From: Actinomadura sp. J1-007
GTDB lineage: Bacteria; Actinomycetota; Actinomycetes; Streptosporangiales; Streptosporangiaceae
NCBI RefSeq assembly: GCF_009793335.1
Contig: NZ_WING01000001.1
Span: forward strand, 6,634,001 to 6,698,000
Length of the DNA stretch: 64,000 nt
Direction: 5' to 3'
The notes below the pieces were generated by a model. It was given only the letters and a program-made list of their open reading frames with translations. It was not told the DNA's origin and ran no database searches. Shown one piece after another: positions 25,328-35,800 of the stretch. How positions within the stretch are numbered: position 1 is the stretch's first letter; the number at the start of each line of letters is the position of its first letter. The translations under genes and the position numbers were made by a program.

Positions 25328-26544
25328 TCAGGGCGAGTTGCGGGGGCCGGGTCGGGGGTGTTGGAGGAGGTTCGGCGGTAGGCGGTGGTGATGGTGTCGA
25401 GCTCTTCGGGGGTGAGGACGTCCTCGATGGCGGTGAAGCCGTTCGGGGCGCGTTCGGCGACGGTGTGCAGGATGCGGTCGGCGGGCATGTCGCGGCAGGC
25501 CAGGACGATCGCGTTGGCCTCGTCGCGGCGGGCGGCGTCGTAGGCGGCCAGGGCGGTGGGGACGTCGGGGGAGCGGGCCAGTTCACGGGCTAGGGCCCGG
25601 GCGTCCAGTACGGCCTGGGTGCCGCCGTTCGAGCCGACCGGGTACATCGGGTGGGCCGCGTCGCCGAGGAGGGTGACGCGGTGGCGCGTCCAGAACGGCA
25701 GGGGGTCGCGGTCGACCATCGGGTATTCGAGGATGCGGGCCGTGCGGGACAGGAGCGCGGGGACGTCCAGCCAGGGGAACGTCCAGTCGGCGTAGTGGGG
25801 GAGGACGTCCTCCAGCCGGCCGGTGCGGTCCCAGTCGGCGCGGAGGTCGGCGGCGGGGGTGCGGACCTCGGCGACCCAGTTGGTGAGGCCGCCGCCGACG
25901 GGGTAGACGACGATCTTCGCGGCGGTGTTGCTGCCCGCGACGGCCAGCGTCCGGCCGGTGAGGAACGGCTCGGCCTCGGTGACGCCGCGCCACATGCGGA
26001 TCCCGTTCCACAGGGGCGGCGGCTCGTGCGGGTGCAGGCGCGCGCGGACGCGGGAGTGCAGGCCGTCGGCGCCGACCAGCGCGTCGGCCTCGTAGGCGGT
26101 GGCGGCGCCGGACGCGCGGTCGCGGAGTACGGCGCGGACGTGCGTCCCCCGGTCGGTGAAGTCCTCGCACGCGGTGCCGGTGCGGACGGCCGCGTCGCCG
26201 AGGCGGGCCCGGACCGCGCGGAGCAGGATGGACTGGAGCTCGCCGCGGTGGATCGAGTACTGCGGCCAGGCGTGGCCGAGGGCCCTGCCCCGCGGCTCGG
26301 CCCAGATCCGTCCGCCGTGCCGGTCGAAGTGCACCATCTCGGCGGTCTCGACGCCGGTCGCGGCGAGGTCGGCGCCGAGGCCGAGCTCGGTGAGCTCGCG
26401 GGTCGCCTGCGGCAGGAGGTTGATGCCGACGCCGAGCGGGCGCAGGGCGGACGCGTCGACGACCTGCGCCCGGACGCCCGCGGCGTGCAGGCTGAGCGCG
26501 GCGGTGAGGCCGCCGATGCCCGCTCCCACGATCAGTACGCGCAT
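25328..26544 (-). CDS. FAD-dependent monooxygenase (frame probably broken near its end)
   Basis: A flavoprotein monooxygenase of the p-hydroxybenzoate-hydroxylase fold. The FAD motif MRVLIVGAGIGGLTAALSL opens the protein, DALVGADGLHSRVRARL is the DG motif, and VTLLGDAAHPMYPVGSNGGT the GD/FAD ribityl motif. As written, the frame passes the normal family end and continues about 350 residues to 24283 through the tandem array and the tetR fragment. One missing base near 25331-25400 would instead end it at TGA 25328-25330 with 405 residues, the usual length, and 1217 bp is 3n+2. SD GAGGAGG precedes the ATG. It is the last gene of the decarboxylase/transport operon and may hydroxylate the imported substrate or its product. 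Confidence 0.8.
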
Positions 26545-26563
26545 CGCCGGCCTCCTCGCCGCG

Positions 26564-27391
26564 TCAGCTCTTGGCGGTCGTCGGCTTCCCCGCGCCGGCC
26601 TTGTCCGCGTCGGCCTTCCCGGCGCCGGCCTCGGACGGCGGTGACGCGGCGCCCCGGACCAGGCCGCCGACCTCGGCGCGCAGGCGCACGAACTCGGGGA
26701 CCGAACGGGTCGTGATCTGGTCGCGGGGCGTGGGCAGCGCGACCGGCAGCTCGGCGCGGATGCGGCCGGGGTTGCGGGCGAGGACGACGACGCGGTCGCC
26801 GACGTAGACGCTCTCGTCGATGTCGTGGGTGACCAGGAGGATGGTCATGCCCTCGGCCTGGTGCACCTGGAGGACGAGGTCCTCCAGGTCCTCGCGGGTC
26901 TGGGCGTCCACGGAGCCGAACGGCTCGTCCATCAGCAGCAGGGACGGCCGGTACGCGAGGGCGCGGGCGATGGAGACGCGCTGCTGCATACCGCCGGAGA
27001 GCTGCCAGGGGTACTTGCGCGCGGCGTCGGCGAGGCCCACCTCCTTGAGGGCGGCCTCGGCGGCCGACCGGCGCTCGGCGCGCGACCTGCCGCGCTGGCG
27101 CAGGGGCAGCGCCACGTTGTCGCGGACGCTCAGCCAGGGCAGCAGGGAACGGCTGTAGTCCTGGAAGACGACCGCGAGGTCGTCGGGGACGCCGTTGATC
27201 GGCGTGCCGTTCAGGACGACCTCGCCGCCGGTCGGCGTGATCAGACCCGCGATGCAGCGCAGCAGGGTGGACTTGCCGCAGCCGGACGGGCCGACGATGC
27301 TGACCAGCTCGCCCTCGCCGACCTGGAGGTCCATGGTGTCCAGGACGGTGTGGTCGCCGTAGCTGTGGCTCAGTTCGTTGATCTGGAGCAT
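26564..27391 (-). CDS. ABC transporter ATP-binding protein (nitrate/sulfonate/taurine type)
   Basis: A 275-residue ATPase of the SsuB/TauB class. Walker A is SIVGPSGCGKSTLL at about 33-46, the signature QLSGGMQQRVSIARAL at about 137-152, Walker B LLLMDEPFGSVDA, and the switch His in LLVTHDIDES. A charged Ala/Lys/Gly-repeat tail of about 25 residues ends the protein. It starts five bases after the decarboxylase stop and powers the two permeases encoded upstream in the same operon. Confidence 0.9.
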   Translation of the reverse strand: MLQINELSHSYGDHTVLDTMDLQVGEGELVSIVGPSGCGKSTLLRCIAGLITPTGGEVVLNGTPINGVPDDLAVVFQDYSRSLLPWLSVRDNVALPLRQRGRSRAERRSAAEAALKEVGLADAARKYPWQLSGGMQQRVSIARALAYRPSLLLMDEPFGSVDAQTREDLEDLVLQVHQAEGMTILLVTHDIDESVYVGDRVVVLARNPGRIRAELPVALPTPRDQITTRSVPEFVRLRAEVGGLVRGAASPPSEAGAGKADADKAGAGKPTTAKS

Positions 27392-27396
27392 CCGCC

Positions 27397-29014
27397 TCAC
27401 CGCGCCCAGGGCTCGTACAGCGTCGAGTCGTCGTCGGCCACCGCCACGTCTACCAGGTACGGGCCCTCGTGGGCGAGGGCCCCGGTCAGGGCTTCGGCGA
27501 GGCCGGCGGCCGAGGTGACCGTGCCGCCGGGTACGCCGAGGCCCCGCGCGATGGTGGCGAAGTCGAGTCCGGTGATGTCGGCGCCGGGGACGCGGTCCAT
27601 GTCGATCCGGCGGCCGAGCGCCCGGATGGCGCCGTAGCCGTTGTTGTTGAGGACGACGACGGTCATCGGCACGTTGTGCTGGGCGGCCGTCCACAGCGCC
27701 TGGATCGAGTACATGCTGGAGCCGTCGCCGATGACGCAGACGATCCGCTGGCCGGGAGCGGCCGTGAGGGCGCGGCCCACGGCGAGCGGCAGGCTCCAGC
27801 CGAGCGCGCCGCTGCCGGACGTCAGGAACCCGCCGGTCGTGGTGATCGGCATCCGGGAGTGGAACGCGTCGCGGTGGCTCGGGCACTCCTCGACGATGAC
27901 CGTGTCCTCGGGAGCAGGTCCCGGAGGGTGTCCAGGACGTACCCGATGTCCATCGGGTCGGTCGGGAGGGCGTGGCGGGCAGCGTGCGCCGCTCCGGCGG
28001 GGTGCGGCCGAGCTTGCCGGCGGCCTCGGGGTCGACCAGGTCGAGCAGGCCCGAGACCCCGGCGCGGATCGTGGTGAGCACGCTGGTGCCGACGGGCGCC
28101 CACGCCGTCTGCGCCGGGTCGCAGTCGAAGTGGAACAGCCGCGAGCCCTCGGGGACGACCGGCCCGTCCGACTCGACGTGGTAGGTGAAGACCTGCGTGC
28201 CGAGCACCAGGACGACGTCGTGCCCTTCGAGCCGTTCGCGCAGGAGCGAGCGGACGGGCGGGAGGAAGCCGCGGAACAGCCGGTGGTCCTCGGGGAACCC
28301 GGAGCGGCCGGACAGCGGGCTGATCCACACGTGCGCGCCGGTCCGCTCGGCGAGGTCGACGACCAGCGGCATCGCCCGCTCGTCCTCGACGCCGGAGCCG
28401 ACGACGACGACCGGGTTGCGGGCCGCGTTGAGCGCGTCCGCGACCTCCCGCAGCGCCGCGGGCGAGGCGCCGAACTCGCTGTGCACCTCGCGCACCGGGA
28501 CCCGTTCGGCCGGACGGTCCCAGTCGTCCTCGGGGACCGACAGGAACACCGGCCCGCGCGGCGGGGTCATCGCCACCCGGTACGCCTCGGCGAGCGCGGC
28601 GGGCACGTCCTCGGCCCGGTCCGGCTGGCGGGACCACTTGACGTACGGGCGGGGGAACTGCGCGGGCTCGTCGGCCGACAGGAACGGGCGCGCGGGCAGC
28701 ATCGCCCGTCCCTGCTGGCCGGCGAAGATCACGAGGGGGACCCGGTCGCGGTGGGCGTTGAACACCGCGCCCAGCGCGTGCCCGACGCCGCCCGCCGAGT
28801 GCAGGCTGACCAGCGCCGCCCGCCCGGTGCCGAGCGCGTGGCCCGCGGCGGTGGCGACGACCACCGACTCCTGGAGCCCGAGCACGTAGGAGAAGTCCTC
28901 CGGGAAGTCGCGGAACATCTTCAGCTCGGTCGAGCCGGGGTTGCCGAAGAAGGTGGTCATGCCGGTCCGCCGGCAGAAGTCGTACACGGCCTCGCGGACC
29001 GTGGTCTCCGTCAT
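27397..29014 (-). CDS. Benzoylformate-decarboxylase-type ThDP enzyme (frame broken twice)
   Basis: A thiamin-diphosphate enzyme of about 540 residues. Ser28 in FFGNPGSTEL, Glu49 in GLQES, His72 in SLHSAGG and the His of VFTYHVES correspond to Ser26, Glu47, His70 and His281 of Pseudomonas benzoylformate decarboxylase, which argues for decarboxylation of an aromatic 2-oxo acid to an aldehyde. The C-terminal half has IGDGSSMYSIQALWTAA, the ThDP/Mg motif, and LNNNGYGAIRAL. Two single-base losses, near 27980 and near 27910, move LPTDPMDIGYVLDTLRDLLP and then EDTVIVEECPSHRDAFHSR into new frames; 1618 bp is 3n+1, as two deletions predict. Exact substrate is unproven. Confidence 0.8.
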
Positions 29015-29050
29015 GATGGGTGGTGCCTCTCTGGGGTCAGGCGCCGGGGG

Positions 29051-30033
29051 TCAGGCCGCCGGAGGGGTGAACAGCAGCGACTTCATGTCCGGCTTCTGCT
29101 TCAGCAGGCCGGCGCCGCTCATCAGGTCGGCGATCCGGCCGAGCCGGGTCGCGTTGAGCGACGAGGGGAAGCCGGGCAGGGTGATGACCGACGCCACGTC
29201 GGGCTTGATGTGCGCGTAGTCGGGGATGACCGCCTCGACCTTCTTGCGGTCGCTCGCGGCCTGCTGCGCCTTGAAGATGGCGCGCTGGAACGCCGCGGCG
29301 AGCTTCGGGTTCTTCGAGGCGAAGTCCTGCGTGGAGACGTAGCCGGAGACGGGCATGTCGGTCACCGGCTGGCTGCCGCCGTCCACCACGACCCGCGCGC
29401 CGAGCTTCTTCTGCGCGTCCGACAGGAACGGCTCGACGACGTGGATCGCGTCGACCTGCCCTTCTCCAGCGCGGCGGCCATCGTCGGGAACGCGAACTGG
29501 CGGTAGTTCACCTTGCTCGTGTCGACGTTCTTGGCCTTCAGGATCCCGTTGAGCGTCAGGCTCTGGATGTTGTTCGGGATGTTGACCGCGACCGACTTGC
29601 CCTCCAGGTCCTTCGGCTCCTTGATCTTGGACTTGGGCAGGACGAGCACGTTCATCATGTTGGAGGTGAGGGTCGCGGCCTCGGCGAGGATGCTCAGCTT
29701 GAGCGCCCCCTGGTCGTTGGCCGCGAGGAACGACACGTAGTTCGCGCCGGCGATCACGTCGACGGAGCCGTTCTTCAGCGCGGGCAGGGCCTGGGTGCTC
29801 TGCTGGACGGGCTGGATCTTGACCTTCAGCCCCTCCTGCTCGAAGTACTTCTGCTGCTGCGCGATGTAGAGGGCGGCGCCGTCCACCAGCGGCAGCGACG
29901 CGACCGTGATCTTCCCGCCGTTCTCCAGGCCCTTGGAGCTGGTGCCGCCGGAGTCGTCGCCGCACGCGGCGAGGCTGGCGCCGGCGAGCGCGAGCCCGGT
30001 GACCAGCGAGGTGAGGCGTCTGAACGAACGCAT
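29051..30033 (-). CDS. ABC transporter substrate-binding lipoprotein (NMT1/SsuA-like; frame broken)
   Basis: A periplasmic-binding-type lipoprotein of about 327 residues. MRSFRRLTSLVTGLALAGAS is the signal region and LAAC at 21-24 the lipobox. The mature part has ITVASLPLVDGAALYIAQQQ, KYFEQEGLKVKIQPV and GSVDVIAGANYVSF, typical of NMT1/nitrate-sulfonate-type binding proteins. After AAALEKG the frame moves one base back and continues QVDAIHVVEPFLSDAQKKLG to the end. The break is at about 29460, and 983 bp is 3n+2. It lies between the permease genes and the decarboxylase gene and probably selects the substrate that the decarboxylase uses. Confidence 0.85.
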
Positions 30034-30099
30034 GAACTCTCCAAATCGAAATGCGGGGAAGGGGGGTTGTGCGGGCGGGGCGGAGGACGCCGCGGCGCG

Positions 30100-30116
30100 G
30101 TCCCCGTCACGGGGAC
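30100..30116 (-). other. Small hairpin between permease and binding-protein genes
   Basis: GTCCCC at 30100-30105 and GGGGAC at 30111-30116 form a 6-bp stem with a 5-base loop just after the permease stop. In ABC operons such hairpins can stabilise or separate the binding-protein message; no T-run follows. Confidence 0.3.
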
Positions 30117-30120
30117 GGCG

Positions 30121-31047
30121 TCACGTGGCGACCCTCCGGGATGCCAGGTGCCAGCCGAGGGCGCGCCGTTCCACCGCGGTCAGCGCGGCGTTCAGCAGGT
30201 AGCCGAGGATCCCGAGCAGCACGATCACCGCCCACACGGTGGGCAGGTCCGAGCGGCTCTGCGCGTCGGTGAGCTGGAAGCCGACGCCGTTCGCGGTGCC
30301 CGGCAGCAGCTCGGAGAAGACCATCAGGATCAGCGACAGCGACAGCGACAGCCGGACCCCGGCGAAGATCTTGGGGAGCGCGGCCGGGAGGATCACCAGC
30401 CGCAGCCGGGTCGGCGCCGACAGCCGGAAGACCCGCGCGGTCTCCAGTTGCAGCGCGTCCACCGTGCGGGCGCCTTCGGCGGTGTTCATCAGGATGGGCC
30501 AGACCGCGCTGAACACGATCGACGCCACCTGCATCGGCGTGCCGACCTCGAACAGCACGATGAAGACGGGCACCAGGGCCGGCGGCGGGATCGCGCGGAA
30601 GAACTGGAACGCCGGGTCGAGGTAGGCGTAGGCCCGTTCGGAGCGGCCGAGGGCGAGCCCGAAGACCAGCCCGGCGGCCGCCGCGAGGAACAGGCCGAGC
30701 GCCATCCGGCCGAGGCTCGGCAGGATGTTGCCGGTCGCGGTCTCGTTGAGGAACAGCCGCGCCGCGCTCCCGTCGAACCACAGCGTGTGCATGTGGGAGA
30801 CGATCTTCGACGGCGGGGGGAAGAAGACGCTGTCGGAGGCGCGCGTCGCGAGCTCCCAGATCCCGACGGCGACGGCGAGGACGAGCCAGCGGTCGCGGAG
30901 CGCGCGCAGGATCCGGACCGACAGCGCGCCGCGCGGCCCGCCGCCCCCGCCTCCGGCGCCCGCCGCCGTCCGGGCGCCCTTGCGCCCGATGCCCCTGGCC
31001 CGGCCCTTGCCCGCGGTCTTGCCGGGGGCCGTACGGATCGCGGTCAT
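30121..31047 (-). CDS. ABC transporter permease (second of two)
   Basis: A 308-residue membrane protein of the SsuC/TauC type with about six helices. The first 45 residues are a basic Gly/Ala/Lys-rich leader. The EAA-type cytoplasmic loop is VDALQLETARVFRLSAPTRL, followed by LPAALPKIFAGVRLSLSLSL. The ATG overlaps the TGA of the first permease. Having two different permeases with a single ATPase implies a heterodimeric channel. Confidence 0.88.
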   Translation of the reverse strand: MTAIRTAPGKTAGKGRARGIGRKGARTAAGAGGGGGGPRGALSVRILRALRDRWLVLAVAVGIWELATRASDSVFFPPPSKIVSHMHTLWFDGSAARLFLNETATGNILPSLGRMALGLFLAAAAGLVFGLALGRSERAYAYLDPAFQFFRAIPPPALVPVFIVLFEVGTPMQVASIVFSAVWPILMNTAEGARTVDALQLETARVFRLSAPTRLRLVILPAALPKIFAGVRLSLSLSLILMVFSELLPGTANGVGFQLTDAQSRSDLPTVWAVIVLLGILGYLLNAALTAVERRALGWHLASRRVAT

Positions 31048-31898
31048 GCCCGTTCCTCCCGCAGGTGCCACCGGAACAGCCGGCGTTCGCCGCGGACGAG
31101 CACCGCGTTGGCGATCAGGCCGAGGCAGCCCGCCCACACGGTCCCGGCGAGCACGTCGCCGGTGCCGCTCGGGTCGTTGTTCGCCTGGGCGATGAAGATG
31201 CCGACACCCTCCCCGAACCCGGAGAGGATCTCGGTGCCGATGGTGAGGATCAGCGCGATCGACGAGGCCATGCGCACGCCCGTGTAGATGAACGGCGCGG
31301 AGGCGGGGAGGCCGACGCGCCACAGCACCGCGAGCGGGCCGAACCCGAACGTCCGCATCGTCTCCTTGGCGACCGGGTCGACGTCCCGCAGGCCGTAGAC
31401 GGTGTTGAACAGCACCGGCCACACCGCCGCGTACACGATGAGCGTGACCTTCATCTGGAGGCCCAGGCCGAGGATCAGCCCGACGAGCGGGATGAGCGCC
31501 ACCGACGGGATCGGCCGCAGGAACTCCACCAGCGAACGGGTCGCGGTGTTCACGATCGGCACGCTGCCGAGCAGCACGCCGAGCGGCACCGCGATGAGCG
31601 TGGCGATCAGCAGCCCGAGCCCCCACGCCGACAGCGTCGACCTGAGGTGCACGTTGATGAACTCGCTGTCCCCGAACAGCGCGCCCGCGCGCTTCAGCAC
31701 GGTCGAGGCCGGGGGGAACGAGTCCTCGTTCACGATGCCCGCGCGGCCGAGCGCCTCGTCCGCGGCCACGATGACCAGCAGGCCGACGGCGCCGCGGACG
31801 TAGCGTCCGGTGCGGGTGAGCGGCTTGCGCGCGGAGGAGGGGCCCGCCGTGGAGGCGGCGCGGGAGCGGCGCGGCAGCGACGCGGGGGCGCCCGTCAT
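31044..31898 (-). CDS. ABC transporter permease (first of two)
   Basis: A 284-residue permease of the same family, first gene of the leftward operon. Membrane helices include GLLVIVAADEALG, LGLLIATLIAVPLGVLLG and SVALIPLVGLILGLGLQM; the EAA loop is DVDPVAKETMRTFGFGPLAV followed by VGLPASAPFIYTGVRMASSI. The frame is open far upstream to 32201, but the ATG at 31896-31898 is where homology-like hydrophobic sequence begins. Operon order is permease, permease, binding protein, decarboxylase, ATPase, monooxygenase. Confidence 0.87.
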   Translation of the reverse strand: MTGAPASLPRRSRAASTAGPSSARKPLTRTGRYVRGAVGLLVIVAADEALGRAGIVNEDSFPPASTVLKRAGALFGDSEFINVHLRSTLSAWGLGLLIATLIAVPLGVLLGSVPIVNTATRSLVEFLRPIPSVALIPLVGLILGLGLQMKVTLIVYAAVWPVLFNTVYGLRDVDPVAKETMRTFGFGPLAVLWRVGLPASAPFIYTGVRMASSIALILTIGTEILSGFGEGVGIFIAQANNDPSGTGDVLAGTVWAGCLGLIANAVLVRGERRLFRWHLREERA

Positions 31899-32805
31899 GA
31901 AATCACCGCGAGAGCGCGACGAATTCCGGTTCCGGCGGGCGGGTTTCCGCAGATCAGATGCCCGACGGGCCCGTTGGACGGGCCGCGGAGCCGGGCGTCG
32001 CGGGAGGGCTCCCGGCCGTGGGTGTCTTCGGCTCGGCAGCCGACGAAGTGACACCTTGACCGTCTCATACTGATCCTTTGTGCTTTGGCAGGGAATGTGC
32101 CGTTGGCGACCTTCCGTCACGGAAGACGGAGCGCCCGATCCCGGCAGCGGACAATAGCGCAGACTGGGACCGATCCGCATGACCTGGGATGATCCAGACA
32201 TGGGCGACGAGCGATCATGCTAGAACTCCGCACCCTGCCTGGGGAAGGGGCGGCTTCCATCCACCGGACGCGGGCGGCCCCGGCGCCGCCGGACGTCCGG
32301 CGGACGGCCCGGCGCGGGCGCCCGGCGACCTGCGAAAACCCCCTAGTCAAGGGACTATGTATCGAATGGGATTCGAAATAGCGGTGACTGAATGGAGGGG
32401 AATGGTCGCACCCCGGTCACCGTACGGTCGCCTGGAGTCGTTTTTCGGCAACGGTTCCGTAACGGGGCCGAGATACGAGCGTGTTTCTTTCGGGGCGTGG
32501 CCCTTTCGGGACTCTCTGTGGCGACTTTCGACAGGACAAATCGGTCAAAAACGGACATCAAGGGACGAAAATAATCTCGGTTCCGGCTAAGATCACGAAT
32601 AATTCGTTCTCTTTGCAGCGGGTCCTCCTGATGTGCTGCAATGTCGGGCGCAGTGGAGGGACGGCGGGCAAGACGCGCATAGCGGACGGCCCTCGACCAG
32701 CCGATACGCCGCCGGATCCAGACCGCCGGCACGGCACTGTAAGTGAGAGGGTGTAAACGCCAAGTGCGCACGCAACCGGGCGATCAAGAGCGGGAGGCTC
32801 CTGCG
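31899..32805. other. Non-coding divergent promoter region with palindromes
   Basis: No gene I can support lies here. Base composition is less GC-rich than the genes, especially 32360-32640. Three operator-like inverted repeats stand out: TAGTC-AAGG-GACTA at 32344-32357, TCGAAT-GGG-ATTCGA at 32362-32376, and ACGAAT-A-ATTCGT at 32595-32607. The first two are side by side and could control the leftward ABC operon; the third is about 200 bases before the conservon. Confidence 0.5.
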
Positions 32806-35800
32806 GTGGAGGGGCCGCCGCCCGACTCCGGCGAACGGCCCCCGCGAGCGCGGAGGGGAACCGCGGGGGAACGAGGCGGCTGCGCCTGCGCAACTGGCGC
32901 GTGCTCGCCCGGCTCGTGGCCCTGATCGTGATCCCGACCGCCGTCGCGCTCGCGTTCGGCGGCCTGCGGGTCGTCTCGGCCAGCTCCGACGCCGAGACCT
33001 ACAGCCGGGTCGAACGGCTCACCGGCCTCGGCGGCGACATCACCGGGCTGGTGCACGAGCTCGGCGCCGAGCGCGACCTGTCCGCCGGCTACATCGCCGC
33101 CGGCCGGCCCGCCTCCAACAAGGCGCGCGTCCAGGCCCAGTACGCCAAGGTCGACCAGGCCGCCGCGGACGTCCGGCGGGACGCGACCGGGGTCGCCGAC
33201 GCCTACGGCGGCAAGGTCGCCACCGACGCCCGCGCGGTCGTCAACCGCCTCGACGGGATCGCGGCGCTCCGCTCGCTCACCATGGCGCGCGTCCCGCAGG
33301 ACACCGTCATCGACAAGTACAGCGAGGCGCTGGGCGAGATCATCACGTTCCTGGACGGCATGGCGGAAGGCTCCGCCGGCCAGGACCTCGCCGAGGGCAC
33401 CCGGGCGCTCGCCGCGCTCTCGCGGGCTAAGGAGCAGGCGTCGCGGCAGCGCGCCGTCCTGTTCGCCGCCGCGATCGACGGGCACCTCAACTCGGCCGAC
33501 CTCACCCTGCTGCTGGAGGCGCGGGCGCAGCAGAACGGCTACCTCGCCGCGTTCCGCGACGCCGCCACGCTCCAGCAGCGCCAGGAGTACGACGACACCG
33601 TCACCGGCCGCGACGTCGACCAGGCCAACGAGATGCGCGAGCGCGCGCTGTCGTTCGGCGTCACCGGGATCGGCACGGCGGGCAGCCGCCTCGATCTCGA
33701 CCCGAAGTACCGGCGCGACTCCGAGCCCTGGCGCAAGGCCATGACCGAGTCCATCGACAAGATGCGCACCGTCCAGGAGCATCTCGGCGACGACCTCGTC
33801 GCGCAGGCCGGGCGGGAGAAGAAGGACGCGCAGCAGACCGCGCTCCTCCAGGGCGCCGGTGTCGGGCTCGTGCTGCTGCTCGTGCTGCTGCTGACGTTCG
33901 TCGTGGCCCGCTCGCTCGTCCGCCCGCTGCGCCGGCTCCAGGAGGGCGCGCTGGAGGTGGCCGGCACCCGGCTGCCGGGGCTGGTCGACCGGCTGCGCGA
34001 TCCCGAGGCCGCCGCGGGCGGCATCGAGGTCGAGCCGATCGACATCGACTCCACCGACGAGATCGGCCAGGTCGCGCGGGCGTTCGACGAGGTCCACCGC
34101 GAGGCGGTGCGGCTCGCGGCCGACGAGGCGGTCCTGCGCGGCAACATCAACGCGATGTTCGTCAACCTGTCGCGCCGCAGCCAGTCGCTCATCGAACGCC
34201 AGCTCAAGCTGATCGAGGACCTGGAGCAGAGCGAGCGCGACGAGGAGCAGCTCGCCAACCTGTTCCGCCTCGACCACCTCGCGACCCGCATGCGCCGCAA
34301 CTGCGAGAACCTCCTCGTCCTCGGCGGCCAGGACCAGGCCAGGCGCTGGAACCAGCCCGTCCCGCTCATCGACGTCGTGCGCGCCTCCCTGTCGGAGGTC
34401 GAGCAGTACGAGCGGGTCGCACTGCGCGTCCAGGGCGACATGACCGTCGTCGGCCCGGTCGTCAACGACCTGGTGCACCTGCTCGCCGAGCTGGTCGAGA
34501 ACGCCACCGCGTTCTCCAACGAGAACACCAAGGTCACCGTCTCCGGTCAGCTCCTCAGCGGCGGCGGCGCGATGCTCCAGATCACCGACAACGGCGTGGG
34601 GATGCCCGCCGACGAGCTGGAGCAGGCCAACTGGCGCCTCGCGAACCCGCCGGTCATCGACTTCTCCGCGGCCCGCCGCATGGGCCTGTTCGTGGTCGGC
34701 CGCCTCGCCGTCCGGCACGGCATCCGCGTCGAGCTGCGCGCGGCGCAGGGCGGCGGCCTCACCGCGTTCGTGGTGCTGCCCGACGCGGTGGTCACCCCCG
34801 CCGAGGGCGGCGGCATCGGCGGGCGCGGTTTCGGCGGCCGGGAGGCGTCGCTCGGCGGCGGCTCCGCCCCGCTCGCGTCCCTCACCGCCGTGGCCGACCC
34901 GCCCGCGATCGGCGCGGGCGGCGCGTTCCGCCAGCCGGACGCCCCCGACGAGTACGGCACCGGCGGGCACCCGATGTTCGGCGCGACGGGCGGCCAGCCC
35001 GTCCTCGGCTCGGGCGCCACCGGCGGCCACCGCGCGTTCAGCGACACTGGCGGCCACCGCGGCGTGAACGACACGGGCGGCCACCGCAACCTGAACGACA
35101 CCGGCGCCCACCGCGGGCTGAACGACACCGGGAGCCACCGCGCGCCGAACGACAGCGGCGCGTACCGCGGCCTCAACGACACCGGCGGCCACCGCGGCGT
35201 GAACGACACCGGAAGCCACCGGAACCCGAACGACACCGGCGGGCAGCGCGCGTTCAACGACACCGGCGGGCACGCCGGCATCGGCGACACCGGCGGCCAC
35301 CGCGACCTGAACGACAGCGGCGCGTACCCGGGCCTGAACGACACCGGCGGCCGCCCCGGCCTCGGCGGGCCGGGCGCGCCGGGCGGGGCCACCGGGCCGT
35401 TGCGCCCCCTGCGGGGCGGCACGGGTCCGCAGCCGGCCTTCGGGGAACGGGTCCGCAGCCGCCCGTCGGCGACACGGGGCCGCGGCAGCGGTTCGGCCGC
35501 GACAGCGGCTCGCTGCCCGCCGTCGGCGGGACGGGCCCGCTGCCCGCCGTCCCCCCGCAGGGCGAACCGCCGCACCGCGACCAGGACGCGCCGCAGGGCC
35601 GCCTCGACGACCTGCCCGTCCGCGAGCCGGGCGCGCAGCTTCCGGGCCGTCCCTTCAGCGGAGGCGGCGAGGCCCACGACGGCCCGAACGGGTTCTTCGA
35701 CCCCGCCGGGCGGCAGACGGGCGCGCAGCCGGCCGTGCCCGAGGCGCAGCCCGCGGTCCCCGAGCCGCGGCGGCCCGCGCCCGAGGCCAACGCGCGGCAG

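Noticed and set aside
24274-25593. Long plus-strand Arg/Pro/Ala/Val-rich ORF across the 27/28-bp array
   Set aside because: It is open in several frames owing to the repeat, begins inside the tetR relic and ends antisense to the monooxygenase.
30121-31626. N-terminal extension of the second permease to 31626
   Set aside because: The upstream part is the shadow of the first permease; the ATG at 31047 overlaps its stop.
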